Shown here: positions 13,540 to 26,000 of the stretch, piece by piece | Position numbering within the stretch: position 1 is the first letter of the stretch | Layout: each line of letters begins with the position of its first letter | Assembly: GCF_032062135.1 (NCBI RefSeq) | Contig: NC_092859.1 | Coordinates: 129,086,600-129,150,599 of the forward strand | DNA from: Pyxicephalus adspersus | Taxonomy: Eukaryota > Chordata > Amphibia > Anura > Pyxicephalidae | Length of the DNA stretch: 64,000 nt | Reading direction: 5' to 3' | Made by a program: the position numbers and the translations under genes | The notes under the pieces: model-generated | Told to the model about the DNA's origin: nothing | What the model saw: only the letters and a program-made list of their open reading frames with translations | Databases searched by the model: none

Positions 13540-13830
13540 TCCTGGCTCTCTGTCGGTCCCACGGACCTCAACTTTGGGGTACCTCCTGGGCTCTCCTAGC
13601 ATAAGGCCTGCACACAGCATTTTCACTTTTATTATTGGCCAGGTGCTCCAGGGTCATCATCAATATCAGGCCTGGAAATGGAATGGAGTGCCCGGGCTGC
13701 CCATTCCTTCCAGCACACTCCAGGCCTGGATCCCAAATAGCTGCAAATCTGCAGCAATACAATTACTCATGGCCCTATCCAGGCCCTGTAATCCCATTTC
13801 CAGGTGAGGGTGAGGTAGATGATGACAAAT
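13540..13830 (-). repeat. Dispersed repeat shared (inverted) with 5,648-5,860
   Basis: GAGTGCCCGGGCTGCCCATT, CTCCAGGCCTGGATCCCAAA and TTTTATTATTGGCCAGGTGC. It lies about 100 bp before the first tropomodulin coding exon. Possible solo LTR or similar; termini not defined. Confidence 0.6.
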
Positions 13831-13927
13831 ACCCTCTGAATTTGGCATCACATGTTTGTACCACAATATATATGTACACAAAATGCTATTACAGTTCATT
13901 TGCTGACATCTTTTTATTGTATTCTAG

Positions 13928-14087
13928 GAGAAGGTACCAGACCATCTCGGAGCTGTAAGCCATGTCTCTACCTTTCCGAAAAGACTTTGACAAGTACAAG
14001 AATATAAATGAGGATGAAATTCTTAACAAACTATCTGAGGAGGAATTGAAACAGCTGGAGAATGTCCTGGAGGAACTTGATCCCGAG
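13928..14087 (+). CDS. tmod2: Tropomodulin first coding exon (start codon at 13962)
   Basis: A pyrimidine-rich acceptor ending in TTCTAG at 13927 precedes 34 bp of 5' UTR, then ATG at 13962 in the context AAGCCATGT. The exon encodes 42 residues, from MSLPFRKDF to EELDPE, and ends in phase 0 at a GAG|GTAAGG donor. The charged segment [12 protein letters not shown] followed by [13 protein letters not shown] is the N-terminal tropomyosin-binding helix of the family. The start is fixed by family alignment: tropomodulins begin four to five residues before the conserved F-x-K/R motif. Because the acceptor lies upstream of the ATG, at least one non-coding 5' exon must exist further upstream. Confidence 0.93.
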
Positions 14088-17000
14088 GTAAGGGAAATCA
14101 GCAAGGCATCTTCAGATGGTTAGCAGACACAACATTATGTGATGGGATATCTGAAATAGAGAATGTGAATAATATATTAAACAGTGTGTGCAGTGAACTT
14201 TTAATGCTATCTAAAACTGTGCCTAAATCATACATGTAACAAATAAACCTAATCTGAATTCTGTGTAATCCCCTGTACAAGTACATACAGCTTCATACAA
14301 TTATGTTTGTGTAATAAAAAATATAGAAATTACGTTTGTAAAATAAATGATCCCTTTTATATGGAGGAAACAACCCATTCTTTACAATATTTAAAGTATA
14401 TGGCTGTGACACAAATGGGATGAAAGATACAGATATATACTTTTCGGAACTTTCCGTCTATATGGTCATTATAAAACTGGAGGTTCTATGATGGCTGGAG
14501 GTGGACTCCTTAGATAGGGATAGAAAGAAATACAAATCCTTTGACAAAACAGCTCTAAAATGTATTACATGTGTGTATTTAGTTGTTTGCATGGGGATCA
14601 GCAATAAATAGGTTACATTGCTTTAACATGTTTATAGTGTATTGGAGCTCAGCGTGTGCAGTGTGATCAGTTTAAGCAATTTCAGTACAGAAGAAGAGTC
14701 TGCAAAACTGGCTCAGCTTTAATGCCCATGGTGCTCTGATCTGTGCCTGCTGACACTTGTCGACGGGGTGCATGATTTGGTGAATGATCTCCCCTAAATC
14801 CCCCCTATATATATATATATTTTCTGTAGACGTAGCCTTTGTTGTATTTTTAGCAGAATCAATACTTCCATCTACGCACATGGAGCAGCAGGAAAAGGAA
14901 ACACACAACTATAATTAAGCGTGCTTAGTTTCACCCCTCTTTAAACATCTCATCATCTGATTGACAAGATGATTGGCACCAACACCACAGAACATTAATG
15001 ATGCCGGGCTGCTTTGAACTAATTAATAGCAGTCATGTTTTCTGCAAGATTCTAATTACATGGCTTTCATTTTACATTCTCTTGGCTGTTTTCTCCATCT
15101 CTCCCGCATGTTGGCAGCTATTCTTCCCACAGAAGCCAATAACAACACTGAAAAACTCTTTATGGACTGCAAAGTCACCTTTACTGGGAACAGATGAGAC
15201 TCCTTGAAATGAAACACATGTGCTGCTTATAGGGGAAGGAAAATGTGCAATATTTTCCATTCGGTCAGGTAAATCAGTAACTTGGGTTTTGACATCCTGT
15301 GCTGAGAATAAAAAGAGACACGGCGTATTAGTGCCAGCACGAGAATGACGTTTTGTTAATGGTTAGTGCAGCTTGTTACAAAAACAGTTTTTTTAATAAA
15401 CTAATCTGTTAATTGCTAGCATACCACGAGAGTAGTAGATGTTTAACCATTGCAAGACTAGGAGATTCTAGCCAGGAATTTATGGCGGTAATATTATGCA
15501 AATTTAAAATTAAACTCCACGTAAACATGGATGAAATACATAAATGGGAGCTGTTTTACTTGCCAAAGGATTTGTATTTCTGTCGATCTGGTCCTGAGAT
15601 TTACTCACTGAGAGTTTTTGACACACAGCACACTCCTGCCTAAAAGGGACCGGATCTGAACTTTCAGTGCTGAAGTTTCTCGTTTACTTACAGATCATCT
15701 TCTTTTTACACACTTCTTTTTCTGGCATGGCCCAAAACCTGGGCATGGTCTATCTAGCTTGGCACATAAACAAGATACAGTCAATATAAGAATATAGGAG
15801 AATGCTTGTGGGTTAAGGCTGTGTTGGCTTCCAACATGTGTTTGTGGTATAAAAGTAAAAAAACAGTCCTATCTTCATGGTCTATATATTGCTGATATCA
15901 GCACAACCAGAAACACACACAAATTATCATCTGGTGATGTCTATGGTGGGTAAATCAGACATTCACTGAAACATTCCCTGGTGGAGAATCAATTACTGCC
16001 ATTGAAACACATGGATTTGGAAGATTCCCCACCAGGAATGTGCTTTATAAATCAACCCCTAAGAATAGATTTAGTTTGCTCCTTTTGAGTTCCCTGCACC
16101 CCTGTATGCATTCTGTATTTGGTATATGTAACTTCTGGCTCAGCTATGGTGCCAGTACATAAACTTTATTACCCTACTGGGCCTTACTCAAGCTTTGATA
16201 CATTTCCAAATATGTGCTCCATAAACACGGGCTGAATTTTAATCTTTGGCCAATTTTGTGGTGCATGTTAAATGCCAAGAAGCTAAGTCTTGTAACTTGA
16301 TTATATGGGAACTTTTACGCATTGGAAACATTTTTATTTGTATCCCATGAATATGTTTTTATATCTACAGTAAAAATCTTTCTAAGTTACTTTTAGTGAA
16401 AGAATCATAATGACATTTCCAAAGATGAACATTACATGTTCCTGATGCAGCTTTGGTGTAGTTCCATGGCAGCCACCAGTTAAAACTAAAGCTTATGCTA
16501 GGTTCAGACTGACAGTAAGGTTACGGTGCAGTTACCTCCCAAACCTCCTTCTTGGGTGAGAAAATACATGAAGCGTCGCACGCACAGCAGAACAATAATA
16601 TTGAGTCAGAGAGATAGTAAGTGGTTCACGCTTTCTGTGGTCCGTACTGAGTCCACAACGAGGGCTACTGTGCATTCGGCATGGTGCCTACTGCTGTAAG
16701 GGGCACCAAACTGCCTAGTATTCCTGCAGGTATGAATTTATATTGTATAAAGTATATTTAAAGCCAAACCTTTTCTTTCCTAGTTTGTGTTAGAATAAAG
16801 ACCCCTTTTAGGTTTATCCTGTAGTCTGTATCCCCATGGAGGAGATTCACCCTCTAATTTTGCTTGGTTACCCAAATATTTTCATGAATCCTGCTTGCCT
16901 TCCTTCTAGGATGGTCAAAGCAATATGACAAATAAAGTGGGATAGTAGTTTTAGGTGTGACAGTTTTGGCACTATGTAATGTATCGCACAAAGAATTTAA

Positions 17001-20000
17001 TTCATCACACCCAAAAATACATTTATTACACTTAAGAACTAACTTGAGAAAGGGCAAGTCTGTCCACAGAATGTAGCATTCCTGCTGCCTATTAAAAGTT
17101 GCTCCATAAGTCTCCTTTTATCTTGCAGGAGTGCAGCTCATTTTATGGCTATGGGCAGAGTCCTGCAATCTGTTCACCCCAGGATGGGTAACTGTTGATA
17201 AGTGGGTTAGGGGTTGGTAGTTGCTGCACTCAAAAACTAATATTCACCTCAACCTAACCTCTTATTTATTCTATTGATTGGAAAATGTATAGACAAACTA
17301 ATTGGAAATCAGAAAATAGTATTTATTGGGTTTTTTGGGGGGAATTGCACCAAGAGGAAGTCACTTGTATATTGGACGAAATCACAGCCCACCGACATCA
17401 CAACAAAATGATATATCTCTGATCAAGGGGAAAAGTAATGAAAATAAATGTTCATTTGTGGACTTTTAAAGAGGAACTAAACTCAATTTACCTATTTGCC
17501 ACCTGGCAATTGAGCATTCATCTTATAGCCAAAAAATGATATTGTCTGCCCTTAAATGAGGAATTACTTTCTGGCCCTCCCCTGACCCTCATAGGTATGA
17601 AGTTGATGAGCTGGAAGCAGTGAATGGGAAGATGCGATCACCCTGCATTCCACCTTCAATAGTCTTGAGTAACATAGCTTGGAATGCTCTTGCTCCTTAC
17701 AACCATCAACCAATGGTAATGCTCCATGTTGTGTTATTGTAGTTACTGAATATAGCAGGAGCGGTGCCCTTTTCCTCCATAACATTGGCTGATTGTTGTT
17801 GGGAGTGTACCCTACTGTGTACCTCCAGTCCTTGAGGATTTCGTGTCCCTATTAGCCACTGGCAAAAATGGAAATGCTTCCTGCTGTATTAATTAACAAC
17901 CATTAAACCCTGTTGTTGATGAACACATTCTGAACATTCCCATTAGCTAACTAATACAATCAAGTAGACAATTTGGGACATATACATTGCTGGTAGTCTT
18001 GCATTGCGTTATCCTCTAGAAATCACTGTTCTGGTATTACCTTCATGTGACAGATTTAAATATTGGGTCGTTGATATGGGGCATAGCTTTGGTGTGTGTA
18101 TTGCTCTTCATTGTTTATAAACTAAATGGTTTTCTTCATTTCCAGAATGCCTTGTTACCAGCTGGATTCCGACAGAAAGACCAGACGACGAAGGAAGCAT
18201 CAGGAGCCTTTGACAGAGAGCACTTATTAGATTATTTGCGTAAAGAAGCCATGGAGCACCAAGACAGGGAGGACTTTGTGCCTTTTACTGGTGAAAAGAA
18301 AGGTAATGCTAACCTTGGTTATGAGAGGTTACCAATGGGCAGTGACATCTAAAGGGGCCCCTTCTTTTTCCAATGATACCATTTATTAATAAACCCACTA
18401 TTAAATAATAAATAATAAAATTAATAAACCCTTTTAATTATAAATTGCATGTAAGTTTTAATATTTGTGGGTCATGATCCCACTACTTCCGCATTCCTTG
18501 TCTATCCAAGAATGACATTGCCCCTGCTGCTGGCAGCCTTTTGGGATATTCACATCATGTACATCACAAGTATTTTTGACATTCAGAAAACAACCAACCT
18601 AACTTACACATGCATTGGTAAAATAGGAAGTGTTAGACAGCTCCTGATACCAAGATGACGGAATGGGAGCAGGTAGCAGCAGAATAGAAAAGGACAATAC
18701 CAGATTCGATAGCTATGGAAGCGTATTAACTATGGACACTATATTGTTTAAAGGTTGAGGGGGACCTAAGGGTATTCTTAGAGAAAAGTTGAATTTTTTA
18801 TTAAAATATACAGTAGAACCTCAGGGAATGGCCAATTCCGGACAAGTGTAGTTTCCGGTTCACTGAGGGTAATTCCTTTTTCTCAGCCATTCAGCATTAG
18901 ACTTGAATGGGGAAACTTAGCCGTCATCAGTGTTTCCTCAGCCAATCATGAATGGGAACAATTAGCGGAGTTCTGCTATGCTGATATCTCCGCTTTCTTG
19001 ATTGCTCCTGCACCCCTAGCTGAGCTGTGGCATATGTTCTTGGATGTAGAACAGATGCCACAGCTCCCGTTATCTGTCGGTTATCTGAGTTCCGGATAAT
19101 CAGGGTTCTACTGAATATAGATGATATACATCTCAAAAGGTGAGAAATTCTTCACTGGGATGTCCAAAGCCCTGTTATATTTATCAGATCAAAATATTCT
19201 GCAATGACCACAGCAATACGATTTGCACAATCATCTACTCAGAATGTTTCATATGATGGCTGCTCGGTTTAAGTGCTGTCTTGGGGCAGGGTAAAATAGT
19301 GTACATTCTTGTCAGGTATGCCAAGGATCTTCCATGGTTCTAAAATTGATGACATACTAACAGCATGATGTAGCTTTTTCTAAAAAAAATGTATTCTCTT
19401 AATTTTTAACCTCACAACGTTGTCCTTGTACTGGGAAGCTTCACAGCGGAGCCTAATCGAACTATGTGTTTCTTCTGTTGGTTGACCAGGTGCATTATGT
19501 ACAGACTTGAGACCAAAAATGTATTTTATGTTTTAGTAATGATGCTGTAAAACTCCAATAGCTTCCACTTACCTCCCTAGCCGCAGCTACTTGCCTAGTT
19601 CTTATACCAGTATATTTTATGTAGGTTGTCAGTATTGTTCCTAGTAATGTGCACACTCTACCTGGTGATCTAAATAGAGTACTGAAGAACAGACATTCTA
19701 CAAAACCACAATGTGGAGATTCTGAGATTCTGTCCCTTGGTGATTGTTCTTGTAAGCCTTGATGCTTGTAGATCCTGAATGCTCCTAGAGCAGTAAGAAC
19801 TGGAAATAACTTTAGCACTAACATGACCTATGAAAAACATTTTTACTTCCTTCTTTTTTTTCTGATTAGGAGATCATAAACAAGTTTATCCTGTAACTTG
19901 CCATTTTTTAACACAAGTATTAAAATATAATTATCAATATTAGTGTTTAACCTAGAATTTTTTTTAAGCTTGGTGGGAAGGATTTGTAGGCCTGGGGCAG

Positions 20001-23000
20001 CCCCTGTATTACTACCTAACTTTTCAGTAACCACCCAAAAACAGCCGGGTGGTTACTAAAAAGTGCCAGGTGGTGTGCCCAGCTAATGAGCTGGGGAGAA
20101 CACTGATATGGTGAAACGTAACACAAACTGTTATTCTAGGTGAATATTATACACTTGTTAGGATTCTTTATAGATCAGCACATCTCATCAGGTCTATACA
20201 TGTTTTGAGCTTCCCTTACATCCTATTAATGTATCTTCATTCATAGGATCACTTAATGCGGAGGTCAAGAGAAGTTGGGTTATTTGTTGTATTGCTGCCC
20301 AGTAGGGTCTGGAGAAACGTTGTTATATACTGCTATTTGACTCACTGCAAGGCAATGCAATCCATCGTCTTTATTGACCCCATTGTGCCAAAAGGTTGTA
20401 GAGTTTAGGCAATATGATCCATAGTGAAACCAACTCTGATGTTTTGACATTTCATACAGTAATTTAAATCCTTGAACCCTTGATTCAATGAACCCCCAGG
20501 ATCTCTTAGACTCCACCAAATTACACATCTTACACAGATGTCTACCACTGGGTTCCATCCAGTCCTATAGATCTAGTTGTTTATTTGATTCTACCTCTAC
20601 CTTGTGCCGTACAGGATTACTCTGGCTTGTGCCTGTCAGTCATTTTTCTCTTAATGTCACAATCTCAGACCTTTGCTAGTTTATGTACTGGGCTCCTAAA
20701 GGTTTTATACTTTTCTTTGACTGTGTATTAAATCTTCAGCTAATACCAATGTAACACACCCAAGGTGTCTGGTAAGGTTCTCATTTATCCAGGTCATATT
20801 ATATATAGAAGTAGTTAGTCACATTCTTCTGGATTTGTTCTTGTTATGTTGAAAACGTTTCCCAGCCTTCCAAGCTGCTTCATCAGTTCTGATGAAGCAG
20901 CTTGAAAAGCTAATGAAGCAGCTTTGAAGGCAGAATAACGTCTTCAACATTACAACAAAAAGTCAAGTTAAAGGTAACTACTACTAGACACACACACTCA
21001 AGTTCTTCAACCTGTAATGTCACACTACAAAATCCATACCATCTTGTAGATGTTCCTGAAGACCAAGAATTTTGCACCTTAAAAGGATAATATGGTTTAT
21101 TATTATCCAATATTGAAATAGCGCCGACATATTACGCAGCACTTTACAAAGTCCATAGCCCTAAAACTAACTGTCCCTCAAAGGGGCTCACAATCCCTAC
21201 CATAGTCATACGTCAATAACACAGTCTAAGAACAATTCTTGAGGGAAAGCCAATTAACCCAACTGCATGTTTTTGGAATGTGGGAGGAAACTAGAGTACC
21301 CCGAGGAAACCTATGCAGGCCCCGGGTGAACATACAAACTCCATGCAGATAGAATGCTGGCCAGGATAGGAACCTGGGACCTAGCACTGTAAAACCCACC
21401 ATTGGAGCAACCATCGGTTTTATTTACTATGACTGAGTGTAGATGTTCTTTTGGTTGTGTTTGCATCTTTTCCTGGCATATTTTTTCCTATGGAAAATTG
21501 TGAAGGTTTAAACCACAGCTGTAGAAATCACTAATGTTATCTCAAGGGCTGCTTTATTTCTTTACTCTTTGTCAGATTTAACATATACGTAATTAAAAAT
21601 TGCTTTTTTAGATCACCAGTAATTACTGTATTTACTTAGTATGTGCTATAGTTACTTTTGTGTTTAATTGTAGTAATTACTATAATGATATTTTAGGTTC
21701 TCCAACAAGGATGGACTGACTCACAATGCTTTTTTTGTTATACAGGGGTCCAGAATAATAGCATGTTTTTGCAATTTTTGCCCCATGATCATGACCCCAG
21801 CTAAATGAGAAAAGATAATCAAATTATCCAGTGCATTCTCCATCTGAATATTTGATTTCTGAATGAGTAAATATTTATAACTGTGCTGCATATCAGCATA
21901 TTGTGAATGCATTATCTCAGCAGGGAAGGTCAAAGTTATTTCAGATCCTCAGTGGGCAAAACGTTTATTTATTCTGTTCAATAGGGAGTGTTTTTGCTTG
22001 TCTTTTCTGCATTTAGAACATGTGGATTCAATTATGATGCAAGATATCCAAATCTTTCCCATATGATGCATTGGAAAGGGACTGGTTATTATCCAAGTAC
22101 TCCAATGCTTTTTTTTTTTTCGTTGTAAAATTTGTTTTAGCCCTTGACTGGTTACCTAAGCTATGAATGATTATATTTGATCTTCTGCAGCAATCTGTTT
22201 TTATCTGTATACTCATTTTGTTCCTGTGGGAGAAATTTAACAATAAAATTGCTCTAACATAAGATAGGTGCTCTGCATGGTTTTGTTTAGGCTGAAATAA
22301 TGGTCCTTCCATATCACTGCTTCCTTTAAAAATCTCCCTAGGTAATCTCTACATTGATGAACAGATGTGTGATTTATAATAATGAGAGATGATCGGCCTT
22401 TCATTGTCCTCATTCTGCTACTAAGTCCTCTGTGACATTTTTAGGGCTTATGTGGATGGACAAGTTCCACACACGTAAGAACAGTTATCTTGCACTCGGT
22501 AGAAGTTCAAGTGACTTCTGAGTTCTATCACATGTGCTTCTGAACTGCTTCTAAGTTTCATCCAGCTGCTTTTGGATTTCCATTAACTTTGATGGGGGAA
22601 AAACAAATCGTATGCAAATAAATACCTCTGTGAACAAAACTTTACAAACTTAGGGTGGTATATAATGCAGTTTGCAACTGATACTGGTGATTTTTAGCTA
22701 ATGCTGTGAGTCAACTGAGAACATATTGTACATGCTATATGGCCTATATGTATTTTAGATGTGTGTTTTTCTCTTAGCTTGTTGCTACCAATAATCATTT
22801 AGACCAGGGGTATCAAACTCTGGCCCAGGGGCCATATCTGGCCCGCAAGCCTTTTTTTTGGCCACCAAAGGAATCTCGAAAATGAATTGCAGCTGGCCCG
22901 CCGCTGCATTGAAACAGCGGCATCTCTGCCTATGCATGACCCCCCATTAGACTGTTTTATAGACGCAAGTAATGCCGGGAATTATAGTAGCCGCATCACT

Positions 23001-26000
23001 CTCGTCTATAGACTAGCCTCCTCTCTGCCTATGCGTGGCCCAGTACTTGACTGTTTTGTAGACACAGGGAATTGTAGTAGCGGTGCTTTTTCAGTAAAGA
23101 GAGAGTTCCAGCCACTCATAACATTAAGCCCCGTGGTGCTATTTCTTTTTCAAGTTTGGCCTGCGACTTTTGTCTAAGTTTTTAATTTTGGCTCACTGTG
23201 TATTTGAGTTTGACACCCCTGATTTAGACTTTATGCTGTGTCCTGTATACTCAAGTATAAGCCAGTGTTTTTGGGTCTCTAAAACCCTTCACCTCTGGTA
23301 TACTCCTTTCGTCCAACCAATTGTTTGACTCTCTCAGTGCTCCCTTGTATCTTTGTATGCAAAGTAATGTATAATACACATAGCGGTATTTACATGTCTT
23401 TGCTAGTGGTCACAGACCTGCTGTCTCCTGTCCCAGCTCTGTTATGGGGGATAAGGGTACATTGTTAGAGGAAACAGTGGACACAGTGACACACATTAGT
23501 GGAATGACACTTCTGACCAAGATGGTGAGATAGAAGGGGCAAAAATATTCCCCTGTCAGTAACCACTATCAGTAATTGGGTTAAGTTATCCAGGATGGAG
23601 GGTGTCAAGTATTGTGTGTGTGTTGGTGTGTAAGTGGTGCCTTATAAGTGTTTCAGTGGTGCATTTCAAGGTTTATGTTATTTTATAAGCATTTCTATTG
23701 ATTACTGTCCTGAAAGTTAGCACATCCCCACCATAGGCTTATACTTGAGTCACTTTTTCTGGTTTCTCACATAAAAATAACTACTTGGGCTTACAATCGG
23801 TTCCGCCTATACTGTAGTCTATGTGATGGATATATATGAAAAAATTAGTGTTTCTATTCTTAAAATAAATTTACAATATTATGTGGAGGTGCACTTGTCA
23901 CTTTCCAAACAATGCTTATGTAGCCCTTCTCATTAACAGTATTTGCCTTGGTGACCCCCATTCACCCTTCCCATTAGACATTGGCATTATATGGTAGACA
24001 CTTTCCAGGAAACAGCCTCTGGGTAGCTCCAATAACCTTAGTAATAAAGAAAATGCTTGCTAGTAAATGATTCTCCTCTTTAGTTTGGCATTTCCTGTTA
24101 TATTTTCATGTAAGATCTACAAAGACTCAAAACATGGAGGTCTAAGGATAAGTTTATGTTTTTTGGCTGTAATTTATTTAAAGTCAAAGAAGTGAAATTA
24201 GAAGTAAATCTGTTAAAATCTAAACATGAGCAATCAAAAAAAAAATATTTAGCAAACTGAACTCTATTAAGAGAACCTTAAGCTTTTATTTTAGCCCTGT
24301 CTCTTAGATCTTAGTTTGTAAATGTAAATTTAAAAGAATATAAAATTCCTCCCAGATATATAAATACAAGTTAAGACTGACTCTTATCTAGTAAAGGAAG
24401 CAGAGCTAAAAATAAACAAGAACACACACAAATCTCATTTTTTCGTAGAGCTAGACTTTGCCAAAATAATCCATTCAGTGGGCTGATATAGATGAATGTG
24501 GTGTGTTGTTTAGTGTACAATCCATTACAAAGAACACAACAACACTACCTGACATGGCTCTAGTTCCTAATTGAGGCATTGCTGTAGCCCCTGTAGGGGT
24601 ACCAGTCGGATATAAAACTACCTTGAAATAAACTAAGCAGAGACATAAGAAGTTTGCAGAAAGAATGAAATCCCATCCAGGAGCTGTGCATGCTGCAGTG
24701 GATTGCATATGGTTGAACATTAGAAAGTGAGAAATATCTTAAAAGTAAGGAAGTCTTCTCTTGGACTCTTATCCCATTTGAAAGAATTACTCTATAATTA
24801 TGTATATCAAAATGTGAAATTTCTCTTTTTGTCACTTTAGCTTTCTGTACTTTTTAAACTGAATCTCTAGTTATTATTGTTTATTATTAAACAACAGCAC
24901 TGTACATAAAACAGAGGTTGCAGATGACCAACAGATACACACAGTGACACAGGAGGAGGAGAGGACCCTGTCCAGAAGAGCTTACAATCTATGAGAAAAT
25001 TAACTCCAGTTAATTTTTGTTTTATTTGCAAACACCCAGCCCCCTCCCCTCTCTCTGTTTGTTACTTATTTTCTGTTTTTTCTTGCCCCATTGCTGTCCT
25101 CAATATCTTCCTCTGTCCAGCACTGATGATCCACTTTGGGTACAAGGACACTGTCGCTCTGCCAGTCCAGCCTGTCATCATTGTTTAGGCTGCACTTACA
25201 CCATCCAGCACTGAGTGTTGTCTACAAGTCATTATACAAAGTTCAGCAATCTGATTTAACTGAAAGGTCCTTAGCTTAGTGGCAGTGTTCCTGTATTTTT
25301 TAATTTCATTGGGTAATTATAAACCTTGTATTTTTTCATGCACTGTATTCAAACCTTGTCTTTGCTCTAAAGTGGAACTAAACCGGTAATACCGTGTTTC
25401 CCCGAAAATAAGACACTGTCTTATATTTTTTTGGGCTTCCAAAAACACACTAGGTCTTATTTTCAGGGTAGGTCTTATATACTTTTTTTAATGAAAAAAA
25501 ACACTTACCATATTCATGTAGAACAATGTACATTTGAGAGTTTTATATGGTGACCCAATTGTAAATTAAACTCTTCATTGATTCATTGCTACCGGTATTG
25601 GTTACTGAATTCAGCATTTCTCTTCTTGCACTGTTACTGTATTAAATCAGCCAGCTTGTCCTTACAAACCTAAAATCAGCACAAAATGTGGCTGGGGCAA
25701 TGATTGCTCACATTTTTATTTATTTTTTTTTTTTTTATACCGTAATTGTGCTGGTTAAAATAAAAAAAAAAAACTTACCTTATCAGAAGACGCGAGCCGA
25801 GTTCCTGGCTTCTGACAGGCGAAGTGCATGTAGTATCACTCCGCCTGTGACAGGAGCCGGAACTACAAGGCAAGCATCGGCTTGTGCGGCTCCGGAGTGT
25901 GTACGCCCGCTGTCTCCCGCTCGGTGAGTATTTTTTTTTTCTTTTCTTTTTCTACTAGGTCTTATTTTCGGGGTAGGTCTTATATTAGGGCAGGTTGGGG

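Larger units (their letters stand above)
1..13927. other. Non-coding DNA upstream of the first tropomodulin coding exon
   Basis: No coding exon was recognised here. Open frames are all short (under about 145 codons), overlap each other on both strands and lack recognisable domains. The region holds the repeats listed separately. Between them (about 660-2,260, 2,430-3,160, 3,240-5,170, 5,900-7,250, 8,400-9,580, 9,640-10,730 and 11,780-13,540) I see only AT-rich unique-looking sequence and weak repeat traces. A non-coding first exon of the tropomodulin gene is expected somewhere upstream of 13,928 from the family's gene structure, but I could not locate it. Confidence 0.6.

Noticed and set aside
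18047..18145. Upstream extension of tropomodulin exon 2 with a hydrophobic N-terminus
   Set aside because: The frame is open but lies before a good TTTCCAG acceptor and has no similarity to tropomodulins.
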